From the NCBI RefSeq assembly GCF_003697785.1, contig NZ_QOKZ01000008.1, positions 94,681 to 158,680 on the forward strand: 64,000 nt of DNA, read 5' to 3'. This document shows positions 1 to 8,706 of the stretch, piece after piece. Origin of the DNA: Paracoccus alkanivorans. GTDB taxonomy: Bacteria; Pseudomonadota; Alphaproteobacteria; Rhodobacterales; Rhodobacteraceae. Position numbers and translations under genes: made by a program. Each line of letters starts with the position of its first letter. The first letter of the stretch is position 1. The notes beneath the pieces are model-generated. The model was not told where the DNA came from, made no database searches, and worked only from the letters and a program-made list of their open reading frames with translations.

Positions 1-221
1 TTGGCCGGGGAGGCCTGGGTGGCGTCCGATCCGTCGATCACGATCTTGCCGCCCGAGACATCCTCCAGCCCCGCGATCAGGCGCAGGAGCGTGGATTTGC
101 CGCAGCCCGAGGGGCCGACGAAGACGACGAATTCGCCATCCTCGATGGTCAGGTCCAGGGGCGGGATGACCTCGACTTCGCCGAAGCTCTTGGCGACATT
201 CTCAAGGGTGATTTGTCCCAT
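1..221 (-). CDS. smoK: Polyol ABC transporter ATP-binding subunit, N-terminal part (cut by window edge)
   Basis: Only the first 73 codons are present; the gene runs off the left edge. The translation begins [14 protein letters not shown] and reaches a Walker A motif GPSGCGKST at residues 36-44, typical of MalK/UgpC-type ATPases that energise sugar and polyol importers on the cytoplasmic face of the membrane. The start at 221 lies 12 bases after the stop of the permease gene smoG, so it is the last visible gene of the smo operon. The assignment to polyols rests on the neighbouring binding protein and regulator, because the ATPase fragment alone cannot show substrate. Walker B, the signature motif and the regulatory C-terminus are outside the window. 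Confidence 0.9.
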   Translation of the reverse strand, partial: MGQITLENVAKSFGEVEVIPPLDLTIEDGEFVVFVGPSGCGKSTLLRLIAGLEDVSGGKIVIDGSDATQASPA

Positions 222-233
222 TGTTCTTCTCCG

Positions 234-1064
234 TTACTTCACGGCGCCGAAGGTCAGGCCGCGGACGAGTTGCTTCTGGCTGAACCAGCCGAGGATCAGG
301 ATCGGGGCGATGGCCATGGTCGAGGCCGCGCTGAGCTTCGCGTAGAACAGGCCCTGCGGCGACGAGAAGCTGGCGATGAAGGCCGTCAGCGGCGCGGCAT
401 TCGTGGTCGTCAGGTTCAGCGTCCAGAAGGCCTCGTTCCATGCGAGGATCACGTTGAGCAGCAATGTCGAGGCGATGCCCGGCACGGTCATGGGGGTCAG
501 GACGTAGATGATCTCGTTGCGCAGATTGGCGCCGTCCATCCGCGCGGCCTCGAGGATCTCTCCGGGGATCTCGCGGAAATAGGTGAACAGCATCCAGACG
601 ATGATCGGCAGGTTCATCAGCATCATGATGATGACCAGCGCGGTGCGGCTATCCAGAAGCCCCATGCTGCGCAGCCCCATATAAACCGGCACCAGCACGC
701 CCACCGCAGGCATCATCTTGGTCGACAGCATCCACATCAGCACGTTCTTGGTGTTTTTCGTGGGCTGGAAGGCCATCGACCAGGCGGCGGGAATGGCCAC
801 GGCCAGTCCCAGAAGCGTGGAACCGATCGAGATTACCACCGAGTTCATGAAGTAACGGGCGTAATCCGAGCGGGTATTGACGTCGATATAGTTCTGCAGC
901 GTCCAGTCGAAACTGAACCAGACCGGGGGCGAGGCGATGGCCGTCGCCTCGGTCTTGAAGGATGTCAGCACGGTCCAGATGATCGGGAAGGATATCAGGA
1001 TCCCGATGCCCCATGCGACGGCGGTGACGAGGGCGCGCTGGCCCGTTGTGGTTTGTCTCGCCAT
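234..1064 (-). CDS. smoG: Polyol ABC transporter permease (MalG-type)
   Basis: The 276-residue protein is a normal length for the MalG-like inner-membrane permease of a carbohydrate ABC importer. About six hydrophobic segments are visible, the first near residues 13-33. The cytoplasmic loop has the EAA motif EAARMDGA, which docks the ATPase. It follows smoF with a one-base gap and precedes smoK by 12 bases, consistent with translational coupling. With smoF it would form the membrane channel of a sorbitol/mannitol importer; the substrate is inferred from the SmoE-like binding protein. It ends in the short sequence FGAVK, as many MalG homologues end shortly after the last helix. Confidence 0.92.
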   Translation of the reverse strand: MARQTTTGQRALVTAVAWGIGILISFPIIWTVLTSFKTEATAIASPPVWFSFDWTLQNYIDVNTRSDYARYFMNSVVISIGSTLLGLAVAIPAAWSMAFQPTKNTKNVLMWMLSTKMMPAVGVLVPVYMGLRSMGLLDSRTALVIIMMLMNLPIIVWMLFTYFREIPGEILEAARMDGANLRNEIIYVLTPMTVPGIASTLLLNVILAWNEAFWTLNLTTTNAAPLTAFIASFSSPQGLFYAKLSAASTMAIAPILILGWFSQKQLVRGLTFGAVK

Positions 1065-1065
1065 G

Positions 1066-1935
1066 TCAGAGCTCCAGGTTCTTGCCGACCGCGCGCATCA
1101 GGAAGAAGGCGACGATATTGGCGATGATGACGGCGATCACCCCTCCGGCCGCGCCCATGCCCGCGTCGAACTGCTTGAGCGAGAGGTTGTAGATCAGGAA
1201 GGGGATATTGGTGGAGGCGTAGCCCGGACCGCCCGCGGTGGTGACGTAAATCTCGGCGAAGACCGCCAGGAGGAAGATCGTCTGGATCAGCACGACCACG
1301 GTGATCGAGCGGGTCAGATGCGGCAGGGTCAGGTAGATGAACCGGCTGAGCCAGCCCGCCCCGTCCATCTCGGCGGCTTCCATCTGCTCGCTGTCGAGCG
1401 ATTGCAGTGCCGTCAGCAGGATCAGCGTGGCAAAGGGCAGCCATGCCCATGCCACCATGATGGTGATGGACAGAAGCGGCAGGGTGGAGAGGAAATCCAC
1501 CGGTTGCAGCCCGAATGCGCGGAAGAGATGCGCGAAGAGCCCGTTGACCGGGTTCATGAACATGTTCTTCCACACCAGCGCCGAGACCGTAGGCATGACG
1601 AAGAAGGGAGAGATCACCAGGATGCGGACGATCCCTTGCCCCCAGAACTCCATGTTCAGCAAAAGCGCGAGAAGGATGCCGCCGATGGTGGTGATCGCCA
1701 GCACGCCCAGCACCAGCACCAGCGTATTGACCAGCGCCGGGATGAAGGCCGGGTCGGTCAGGAAGTAGTAGTAATTCTCGAACCCGGTCCAGGAGGCGGG
1801 CGGGGTCAGGATATTGTAGCGGAGGAACGAGAAATAGATCGTCGTCCCGAGCGGAATGATCATCCACGCCAGAAGTAGGATCACGGATGGCGAGATCATC
1901 AGCCGCGCCGCCTTGTGCGCACGTTGCGTGGCCAT
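1066..1935 (-). CDS. smoF: Polyol ABC transporter permease (MalF-type)
   Basis: The 289-residue inner-membrane protein is the partner permease of smoG. The N-terminal hydrophobic helix (about residues 13-35) and further helices fit the MalF-like family, and the EAA loop EAAEMDGAG is present in the second half. The 1936-2142 interval separating it from smoE is unusually long for an operon and contains a palindromic repeat with a 9-bp stem, which may modulate the ratio of binding protein to membrane subunits. The function in polyol uptake is inferred from context. Confidence 0.92.
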   Translation of the reverse strand: MATQRAHKAARLMISPSVILLLAWMIIPLGTTIYFSFLRYNILTPPASWTGFENYYYFLTDPAFIPALVNTLVLVLGVLAITTIGGILLALLLNMEFWGQGIVRILVISPFFVMPTVSALVWKNMFMNPVNGLFAHLFRAFGLQPVDFLSTLPLLSITIMVAWAWLPFATLILLTALQSLDSEQMEAAEMDGAGWLSRFIYLTLPHLTRSITVVVLIQTIFLLAVFAEIYVTTAGGPGYASTNIPFLIYNLSLKQFDAGMGAAGGVIAVIIANIVAFFLMRAVGKNLEL

Positions 1936-1996
1936 GGGGCAGTTCCTTCAGGTTGCGCCGGGTGGCGGCGAAGGTGCCTGTTGCGTCCCGCGATGG

Positions 1997-2051
1997 CCGG
2001 GGGATTTTGCATCCCCCGGACCCCCTGCAAGGTATTTGCACAAAGAAGAAG
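1997..2051. repeat. Rhodobacterales-type intergenic repeat, copy 1
   Basis: A perfect 9-bp stem (1997-2005 with 2011-2019, 5-base loop) is followed by a C-rich run and the tract GGTATTTGCACAAAGAAGAA at 2031-2050. Twenty of 21 bases of the tract 2031-2051 match a second copy at 11190-11210. Read in the direction of the smo operon (minus strand) it lies about 90 bases beyond the smoE stop, as a TTCTTC tract followed by a GC-rich hairpin. It has no U-run of the classic terminator kind. Confidence 0.8.
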
Positions 2052-2142
2052 GGGGTGGCGCGTGCACCGTTCGGCGGAGCCGGCGTGAAAGCGAAGAGGG
2101 GCCGGCCGGATTGAACGGAGCCGTTCCGGTCGGCCGGGATGC

Positions 2143-3459
2143 TTACTTGGGATAGCCGGCGCGGCGCATTTCGCGTGTGGCGGTGGCCTGCGCGGCGGTC
2201 AGCGCCTCTTCGACGCTGGTCTGGCCGGTGACGGCGGCCGAGAAGAGCTGGCCGATCGTGGTGGCGATGCCCTGGAATTCCGGGATCGCGACATATTGCG
2301 CGCCGACATAGGGCACCTCGTCCACGGTCGGGCTGCCCGGATTGGCCGAGTTGATCGCCGCCAGGGTCATCTCGGCGAAGGGTGCGACCTTGGTATATTC
2401 CGGGTTCCCGTAAAGCGATGTGCGGGTGCCCGGAGGCACGGCGAGCCAGCCCTCCTTTTCGGCCACCAGTTCGGTATAGCCCTTCGAGGTCGCCCATTCG
2501 ATGAAGGTCTGCGCGGCTTCGGGATTTTCCGAGCTGGCCGGGATCGCCAGCGACCAGGCCCAGAGCCAGTTGGCCTTCTGTCCGCCTTCGGCGCTTGGGG
2601 CCTGGGCGAAGCCGACCTTGTCGGCGACGGTCGAATCGTCGGGATCTGTCACGAATCCCGCCGCGACCGTGGCATCATACCACATGCCGCATTTGCCGGT
2701 CTGGAACAACGCGAGATTCTCGTTGAAGCCGTTGGTGGAGGCGCCGGGAGGGCCGTAATTGGTCATGATATCGACGTAATAGCTCATCGCGGCGTTCCAT
2801 GCCGGCTGGTCGAATTGCGGAACCCATTCCGCATCGAACCATTTGCCGCCGAAGGAATTCGCCATCGAGGTCAGAAGCGCCATGTTCTCGCCCCAACCGG
2901 CCTTGCCGCGCAGGCAGATGCCGAAGACGCCGTTATCGGGATCATGCATCGCCTCAGCGGCCTGGCGGATGAAATCCCATGTCGGCTCTTCGGGCATTTC
3001 CAGCCCGGCTGCCTCCATCAGGTCGGTGCGATACATTACCATGGCGCTTTCGCCATAGAAGGGAGCGGCGTAAAGCGTGCCGTCCACGCTCAGCGCCTCG
3101 CGGATGGCGGGAAGCAGGTCGTCGACATCGTATTCGGCGCTCATCTCGAGCGGCTTGAGCCAGTCCTGCCTGCCCCAGATCGGAACTTCGTAGGTGCCGA
3201 TGGTCATCACGTCATACTGGCCGCCATTGGTGGCGATGTCGGTGGTGACCTTCTCGCGCAGGACGTTTTCCTCCAGCGTCACCCATTCGATCTTGATGCC
3301 GGGATGGACCGCCTCGAATTCGCCGGTCAGGCCCTGCATGCGGATCATGTCGCCATTGTTCACGGTGGCGACGGTCAGCGTCACGTCCTGTGCGGCTGCG
3401 ATACCGGCCGAGGCGCAAAGCGCCGTTGCACCCATCAGGATGCGGAAAGTCGTGGTCAT
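2143..3459 (-). CDS. smoE: Sorbitol/mannitol-type ABC transporter periplasmic binding protein
   Basis: This 438-residue secreted binding protein captures polyols for the SmoFGK importer. The start at 3459 is chosen over an upstream ATG at 3492 because a strong ribosome site GGGAGGAC lies just ahead of it and a good signal peptide (MTTTFRILMGATALCASAG, cut after AAA near residue 23) then begins the protein. The region TVATVNNGDMIRMQGL and the following YDVMTIGTYEVPIWG are characteristic of the SmoE/MtlE branch of family 1 solute-binding proteins, which bind sorbitol and mannitol. It is separated from the upstream regulator by 152 bases containing likely operator repeats. Confidence 0.93.
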   Translation of the reverse strand: MTTTFRILMGATALCASAGIAAAQDVTLTVATVNNGDMIRMQGLTGEFEAVHPGIKIEWVTLEENVLREKVTTDIATNGGQYDVMTIGTYEVPIWGRQDWLKPLEMSAEYDVDDLLPAIREALSVDGTLYAAPFYGESAMVMYRTDLMEAAGLEMPEEPTWDFIRQAAEAMHDPDNGVFGICLRGKAGWGENMALLTSMANSFGGKWFDAEWVPQFDQPAWNAAMSYYVDIMTNYGPPGASTNGFNENLALFQTGKCGMWYDATVAAGFVTDPDDSTVADKVGFAQAPSAEGGQKANWLWAWSLAIPASSENPEAAQTFIEWATSKGYTELVAEKEGWLAVPPGTRTSLYGNPEYTKVAPFAEMTLAAINSANPGSPTVDEVPYVGAQYVAIPEFQGIATTIGQLFSAAVTGQTSVEEALTAAQATATREMRRAGYPK

Positions 3460-3477
3460 GATGTCCTCCCTAGCGGC

Positions 3478-3506
3478 ATGAGCAAATGCCAATTAAATGA
3501 GCAAAT
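3478..3506 (-). promoter_or_regulatory. Direct repeats, candidate operator of the smo operon
   Basis: The decamer ATGAGCAAAT occurs at 3478-3487 and again at 3497-3506, exactly 19 bases apart, and a weaker match (TTCGCAAA) follows near 3509. They sit just upstream of the smoE ribosome site, in the only gap between the SorC-type regulator and the transporter genes. A spacing near two helical turns would put both on one face of DNA. Binding by the neighbouring regulator is inference. Confidence 0.55.
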
Positions 3507-3611
3507 ATTCGCAAACTGTCGGGATTCTGTCAATCGGGAATTCCAGACAGCTCTGGGCGAAACCTAAGGAATCGCCTGTAAGATCGTGAAGATACTTTCA
3601 AATTTTGTTTT

Positions 3612-4568
3612 TTAAGCTAGGAGCCGTTCTGCCGTGGCCTCTGAGGTAATCAGCCCGTTGATCAATTGCCCGATCAATGCCGCACGAATCGCGGGCAACT
3701 TGGCCTCGCCCGAGGCGACGGCGGTCAGCGGGTGCTCGCAGCCGCGCGGCAGCGGCGCAGAGGCGACACGGCGGTTGAACGCGCAATCGATGATATTGCC
3801 TTCGCGATCATAGACCCATCCCGTGATCTCGCCCGCTGCACCCGCGCGGGCCAGTTCGGCCATCTCGGCAGCGGAAACGAAACCATCGACATACAGGGGC
3901 GCGCTTTCGTCCATCTGGCCCACGCCGACCACCGAGAGATCGGCGCTGCGGCACAGTTCCAGGGTATTACGCGCCGCTTCCTGTTCCTGCATCTGCGCCA
4001 GTTCGCCGGGATGGCTGACCAGAACCGGCAAGGGGTTGGGGTAATGCGGCGCGCCGATCCGCTCGGCCAGGTGAATGGTGGCGTTATAGGGGGAGGCGGC
4101 GCCGTCCGACATCATGTTGCCAAGCCGCGACGCGACCACGTGATGCGGGCAGGACATGCGTGGCAACTGCTCGACCATTGCCTTCACCGCCCGGCCGGTG
4201 CCAAGGCTGATGACCCGGCGCTCAGGCGATTTCAGCGTCTTTTCCATCTCGGCCGCGGCGGCAATGGCGATACCGGTCAGCAGGTCGGGCGCGCCGGGAT
4301 CGGAGGGCACGACCTCGCAGCTATTCAGGCCATAGCGGTCGGTCAATGCGTGGGCGAGATCCATGCAGCGGGCGATGGGATGGTCGAGCCGGACCTTGAT
4401 CAACTTTTCGCTGACCGCCATCGCCACCAGCCGCTGCGCGCTCTGCCGGCTGACGCCCAGCTTGCGGGCAATCTCGTCCTGCGTGTTGCCCGCGACGTAA
4501 TAGAGCCATCCGGCGCGGGCGGCATCGTCCAGCCGTGTCGTGTCGGATGTGAAACGTCCTGTGCTCAC
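3612..4568 (-). CDS. SorC/DeoR-family sugar-responsive transcriptional regulator
   Basis: The 318-residue cytoplasmic regulator has an N-terminal helix-turn-helix (about residues 28-50, with DEIARKLGVSRQSAQRL) and a long C-terminal SorC-type sugar-phosphate-binding domain, including VISLGTGRAVKAM and VVGVGQMDESAPLY. The family contains regulators of sorbitol, deoxyribose and erythritol genes. The start is a GTG at 4568 that overlaps the stop of the upstream HAD gene by four bases (GTGA), so the two are cotranslated. Its position directly upstream of smoE and the TGAGCAAAT repeats suggest local control of the polyol transporter; inducer identity is unknown. Confidence 0.9.
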   Translation of the reverse strand: MSTGRFTSDTTRLDDAARAGWLYYVAGNTQDEIARKLGVSRQSAQRLVAMAVSEKLIKVRLDHPIARCMDLAHALTDRYGLNSCEVVPSDPGAPDLLTGIAIAAAAEMEKTLKSPERRVISLGTGRAVKAMVEQLPRMSCPHHVVASRLGNMMSDGAASPYNATIHLAERIGAPHYPNPLPVLVSHPGELAQMQEQEAARNTLELCRSADLSVVGVGQMDESAPLYVDGFVSAAEMAELARAGAAGEITGWVYDREGNIIDCAFNRRVASAPLPRGCEHPLTAVASGEAKLPAIRAALIGQLINGLITSEATAERLLA

Positions 4569-5236
4569 CGAACCTCCCCAAGCGTTTCAGCCTGTTTCAA
4601 GAGGTGGGGGAAATCGCGCCAGTTGTCAAAACTTTGCACATCGGCGGGGATGGCAAGGGGATGGCCGCGCAGATGCGAGGCACCGTGATAGGCCAGCACC
4701 CTCATGCCCGCGGCGCGGGCGGCCTCGATCCCCGGAAGGCTGTCCTCGACCACCAGCGCGGCGGCTGGTTCGATGCCCATCCGGCTTGCCGCGAACAGGA
4801 ACAGGTCAGGCGCCGGCTTGCCATGCGCCACCTGGCTGGCGGTGAAAACATCCGGGCCGAAAAATTCCGACAAGCCAAGGAGTTGCAATGTTCGCGCGAC
4901 CCGGGGAGGGCTTGACGAGGTGGCGACACAGCAGGGGGTGCGCAAGTCGCTGAGCATGTCCGGAAAGCCGGGCGTCGGGGCAAGCTCGTCCTCGAAGCGC
5001 AGGAGCAGGCGGCGGCGGTATTCGGCTTCGAAATCCGCAGGAAGCTCACGGCTGAAACTTTCGCGGATGACCTTGGCTACGGTCGGGAAGCTGCGTCCCA
5101 GGAAATCGCGGCGGATATCGTCGGGGCCGAGAATGAGACCCAGTTCCGCCAATTGCTCTATCATGACGCTGGCCGAGAGAACCTCGCTGTCGGCGATGAC
5201 GCCGTCGCAATCAAAGATCACCAGTTCGATCCGCAT
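4565..5236 (-). CDS. HAD-superfamily (subfamily IA) hydrolase, likely sugar-phosphate phosphatase
   Basis: The 223-residue cytoplasmic protein has HAD motif I FDCDGVIADSE with nucleophile Asp9 and acid Asp11, motif II in CVATSSSPP, the motif III lysine in VAHGKPAPDLF, and motif IV VVEDSLPGIEAA. This layout is that of beta-phosphoglucomutase/phosphatase-like enzymes with a helical cap. The start at 5236 puts motif I at the N-terminus; an upstream in-frame start at 5410 would add 58 residues that resemble nothing. It overlaps the SorC regulator by four bases and may dephosphorylate or detoxify a polyol-derived sugar phosphate. The substrate is not readable from sequence. Confidence 0.88.
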   Translation of the reverse strand: MRIELVIFDCDGVIADSEVLSASVMIEQLAELGLILGPDDIRRDFLGRSFPTVAKVIRESFSRELPADFEAEYRRRLLLRFEDELAPTPGFPDMLSDLRTPCCVATSSSPPRVARTLQLLGLSEFFGPDVFTASQVAHGKPAPDLFLFAASRMGIEPAAALVVEDSLPGIEAARAAGMRVLAYHGASHLRGHPLAIPADVQSFDNWRDFPHLLKQAETLGEVR

Positions 5237-5476
5237 CGCAAATCCCTGCCTTGCCGGTAAATGGCCAACGGGACAAGGCCGCATGGGCAGGCCGCTGTCA
5301 ACGGCAAAGCGGAAAAGCCGCTGAAAATGCCGCGCCTTCAGGCGTGGCATCCAACAGGGAGAAACGTTCAGGGCCATGAAGCCGGCCATTGAACAAGACC
5401 ATGCTGGCACAAGCGGATTAAGTTTGTATTGTCAGTTCTATAGGAACAGCAAGACTTTGAGAAAAAAGAGGTCAGG

Positions 5477-7054
5477 ATGGCTAAAATTCTGGATGATGAA
5501 GCGGGGACGGTCTTTGTCGGCGGAGGCGGGAAGGATTACGGCACGCCGCAATCGCTGTTGCTGAAATATGCCAATCGTCACGGCATGATCGCGGGCGCGA
5601 CCGGCACCGGCAAGACGGTAACACTGCAGACATTGGCCGAAAGTCTTTCGCTGGCCGGGGTGCCGGTGTTCCTGGCCGATGTGAAGGGCGATCTGGCCGG
5701 GCTGTCGCGCCCGGGCAGCGCCGAGGCAAAGCTGCACGATGCGTTTAAAAAGCGCGCCGATACGATCGGGCTGGAACTGGATTACCAGGAATTCCCGGTC
5801 ACCTTCTGGGATGTCTGGGGCGAGCAGGGGCATCCCGTTCGCACCACGCCTGCCGAAATGGGGCCACTGCTGCTTTCGCGCCTGCTGGACCTGACCGAGG
5901 CGCAGGAGGGCGTGATGAATATCGCCTTCCGCGTCGCCGACGAGCAGGGGCTGGCGCTGGCTGATCTCAAGGATTTGCAGGCGATGCTGGTATGGGTCGG
6001 AGAGAATTCGGACGAGTTGTCCCTGCAATACGGCAATGTGAGTTCGGCCAGCGTGGGGGCCATTCAGCGCGCGCTCCTGGTGCTGGAAAACCAGGGCGGC
6101 GACAGGCTGTTCGGCGAGCCCGCGCTGGAGCTGGCCGATATCATGCGGCAGGGCGAGGACGGCAAGGGAATGATCAATATCCTTGCCGCCGACCGGCTGA
6201 TGAATTCACCGCGCCTCTACGCGAGTTTTCTGCTGTGGCTGCTCTCGGAACTGTTCGAGCAATTGCCCGAGGTAGGGGATCCCGACCGCCCCAGGATCGC
6301 CTTTTTCTTCGACGAGGCGCATCTGCTGTTCGATGACGCACCGAAGGCGCTGATCGAAAAGGTCGAACGGGTGGCGCGGCTGATCCGGTCGAAAGGGGTC
6401 AGCGTGTGGTTCATCAGCCAGAGCCCGACCGACATCCCCGAGAATATCCTGGGCCAGCTTGGCAACCGGGTGCAGCATGCCTTGCGCGCATTTACCGCCA
6501 AGGACCAGAAGGCATTGCGGCTGGCAGCCGAGAATTACCGCGCCAATCCCGATTTCGACACCGCCGAGGCGATCCAGAATGTCGGCACCGGCGAGGCGGT
6601 GACTTCGCTGCTGGAGGCCAAGGGCGTGCCGGGGATCGTGCAGCGCACCTTGATCCGTCCGCCTTTCAGCCAGCTTGGTCCGGTCTCGGATACCGAGCGG
6701 GCCGAGGTGATGAAAGCCTCACCCATGGCCGGGAAATACGGCAAGACGGTCGATCGCGAATCCGCGCAGGAAATGCTTGCAAAACGGGCCGAGGAGGCCG
6801 GTGCCGAGGCCGGGAAACAGGGAAAGGCTGCGGGCAGCAAATCGGATGACGACCTGTTCGACATGGGTAACGAGGATTACAAGCAGACCCGGCGCTACGA
6901 GCCTCCCGAGCCTGCCAGGCGCAAATCCTCGCGTTCCTCGCGTTCGGACAGCATCGCCGAAACGTTCGGCAAGAGTCTTGCCCGGCAATTGGGCACAAGA
7001 GCCGGCAGGGAACTGGTCAGAGGAGTGCTGGGGTCGCTGTTCCGGGGGCGTTGA
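5477..7054 (+). CDS. HerA-like ATPase, DUF853 (YjgR) family
   Basis: The 525-residue cytoplasmic ATPase has Walker A GATGTGKT at residues 40-47 and a Walker B stretch IAFFFDEAH with Asp279 and Glu280. The conserved VWFISQSPTDIPENILGQLG that follows is typical of the HerA/FtsK-like fold. Residues from about 415 on are charged and rich in Lys, Glu and Ser, probably disordered, ending in an Arg-rich tail (RGVLGSLFRGR). Members are annotated as DUF853 helicase-like proteins; the true substrate is not established. The last 38 bases overlap the 3' end of the convergent DUF6477 gene. Confidence 0.9.
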   Translation: MAKILDDEAGTVFVGGGGKDYGTPQSLLLKYANRHGMIAGATGTGKTVTLQTLAESLSLAGVPVFLADVKGDLAGLSRPGSAEAKLHDAFKKRADTIGLELDYQEFPVTFWDVWGEQGHPVRTTPAEMGPLLLSRLLDLTEAQEGVMNIAFRVADEQGLALADLKDLQAMLVWVGENSDELSLQYGNVSSASVGAIQRALLVLENQGGDRLFGEPALELADIMRQGEDGKGMINILAADRLMNSPRLYASFLLWLLSELFEQLPEVGDPDRPRIAFFFDEAHLLFDDAPKALIEKVERVARLIRSKGVSVWFISQSPTDIPENILGQLGNRVQHALRAFTAKDQKALRLAAENYRANPDFDTAEAIQNVGTGEAVTSLLEAKGVPGIVQRTLIRPPFSQLGPVSDTERAEVMKASPMAGKYGKTVDRESAQEMLAKRAEEAGAEAGKQGKAAGSKSDDDLFDMGNEDYKQTRRYEPPEPARRKSSRSSRSDSIAETFGKSLARQLGTRAGRELVRGVLGSLFRGR

Positions 7055-7361
7055 CCGGGCAAGGGCTTGCCGCACGCATCTCGGCCAGCAGGGCGATCAT
7101 CACCAGCACATGCCGCTGCATGTCATAACCCGGCGCGCGTGCCAGCCGCGCCTCGTTGAGCCGCTCCTCCTCGTCCCTGAGGCGGGGCAGGGCGCTGCCC
7201 GCCGGAGGGCAGGCCGGATTGCGCAACAGCCGGGGCAGGTGGCATGTGCGGCGCCATCCGGCCTGTCCGGCCTGCGCTGCGCGGATCAGGCTGCGCGGGC
7301 GGCGCAATGGCAGGACTGTCCCGGCGGAACGGAAGGCCGTGATGTCGGTGAATGCGGTCAT
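7017..7361 (-). CDS. DUF6477 family protein
   Basis: The 114-residue protein starts MTAFTDITAFRSAGTVL and contains RRPRSLIRAAQAG and a C-terminal helix ending VLVMIALLAEMRAAS. This is the pattern of the small DUF6477 proteins found in Rhodobacterales, usually near the DUF6456 gene. I prefer the start at 7361 over the ATG at 7433, because the extra 24 residues do not resemble the family. It is convergent with the HerA-like gene and overlaps it by 38 bases. There is no predicted signal or membrane segment, and the function is unknown. Confidence 0.75.
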   Translation of the reverse strand: MTAFTDITAFRSAGTVLPLRRPRSLIRAAQAGQAGWRRTCHLPRLLRNPACPPAGSALPRLRDEEERLNEARLARAPGYDMQRHVLVMIALLAEMRAASPCPVNAPGTATPALL

Positions 7362-7575
7362 GGCGGATCTCTTTGTCGCTTTCGTGATGCCACATGATCG
7401 CACGGCCAAGGCCCGCGTTGCGCGATAGGCCATTGCAGCGCACGTAAGGGAAAGAATTATTTAGGATTTGTTAGGGATGTTGCGTCTCGATCCGCGGGTT
7501 GCCGAGCAGCCCGCCGGGCAATTTCCAGCGCGGGATTTCGGTTCGATTTCGCCCGCGAAAAGCGAGAGAGGCAAC

Positions 7576-8619
7576 ATGATGATCCAGAAACAGGGTTTTC
7601 CGGCGTCGCACGGAACCAGTGAACCGCAAGGACAAGAAAGCAAAGCGGCGATGAAGGGGCCTGACGATGTGGCGCTCTACCTGCGTCACGTCAGGGAAGG
7701 CGTTCCGATACGGGCATTGGCGCGCGAGTTGGGTTGCCACGCCTCGACTGTGATGCGGCGCATCCGTCGCTTCGAAGAGCGGCGCGACGATCCTCTTGTT
7801 GATGCCGCGCTGTCTGCCGGGGCGGAAACCTCCGGTCCCGGACATGATGGGCGGCAGTTCAGGCAAGTGCTGCGCAGATTGGCGGAACCGGGCGCCATGA
7901 TGGTCACGGCCGCGGGGATGGAAAAGGCCATTGTCACCCGCGAAGATATCCGCACCGCGGTTCTGGAGCGCAGCATGGCCGAGGCCATGGCGCTGCGCGG
8001 ATGGGTGGCGCAATCGGGGCAGGGCGGGCGCATCCAGCGTTACGTCCTGGTTCCCGCGGGGCGCGAGGCGCTGCGGCGGATGCTGAAATCCGGAGGACAA
8101 GCAGAGGAGGAGCATGCGGAAAAGCACCGGCATTGGGAAGAGCGCGTCGTCGAGGATCCCGAGGATGGCCGCCGTCGCCGGGTCCGGGTGAACCTTGCCG
8201 AAAGCCCGCTGCTGGTTCTGGCGCGTCGGCGCGATGCGAATGGCAAGCCCTTTCTGACCCCCGGCATGGTCGCTGCCGGGGAACGTCTGCGCGAGGATTT
8301 CGAACTGGCCCAGATGGGGCCGCGCGTCACCCAGAACTGGGAAGGCTTCCTGACGGCCGGGATCGATGTGGATCGCCGGTCCTTTGGCGGAGGGTCATCC
8401 TCGGCGCGCGAGCGGGTGGCGGCCGCGCTGCGCGATCTGGGGCCGGGATTGGGCGATGTCGCACTGCGCGTCTGCTGTTTTCTGGAAGGGATAGAGATGA
8501 CCGAACGGCGCTTGGGGTGGTCGGCCCGCTCGGGCAAGATCGTGCTGCGGCTGGCCCTGATGCGGCTCGAACGGCATTTCGAGGAACGCTATGGCACCGG
8601 CGCACCATTGATCGGGTGA
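7576..8619 (+). CDS. DUF6456 helix-turn-helix protein
   Basis: The 347-residue protein has a helix-turn-helix near residues 45-75 (VPIRALARELGCHASTVM). A C-terminal DUF6456 domain follows, including ESPLLVLARRRDANG, GERLREDFELAQMGPRVTQNW and VCCFLEGIEMTERRLGW. It is probably a DNA-binding protein specific to Alphaproteobacteria; its targets are unknown. The start at 7576 has a GAGAGG ribosome site, whereas the longer frame begins at a TTG (7468) without one. It faces away from the DUF6477 gene and is followed by oxyR after 87 bases. Confidence 0.85.
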   Translation: MMIQKQGFPASHGTSEPQGQESKAAMKGPDDVALYLRHVREGVPIRALARELGCHASTVMRRIRRFEERRDDPLVDAALSAGAETSGPGHDGRQFRQVLRRLAEPGAMMVTAAGMEKAIVTREDIRTAVLERSMAEAMALRGWVAQSGQGGRIQRYVLVPAGREALRRMLKSGGQAEEEHAEKHRHWEERVVEDPEDGRRRRVRVNLAESPLLVLARRRDANGKPFLTPGMVAAGERLREDFELAQMGPRVTQNWEGFLTAGIDVDRRSFGGGSSSARERVAAALRDLGPGLGDVALRVCCFLEGIEMTERRLGWSARSGKIVLRLALMRLERHFEERYGTGAPLIG

Positions 8620-8706
8620 TGGCTTCTGCTGCTGATGGATTGATCACAAGGCAAATGCTGGATAAGTTGAAATTCAAAGATGGGCAGACATCAATCAGAA
8701 AGCCTT

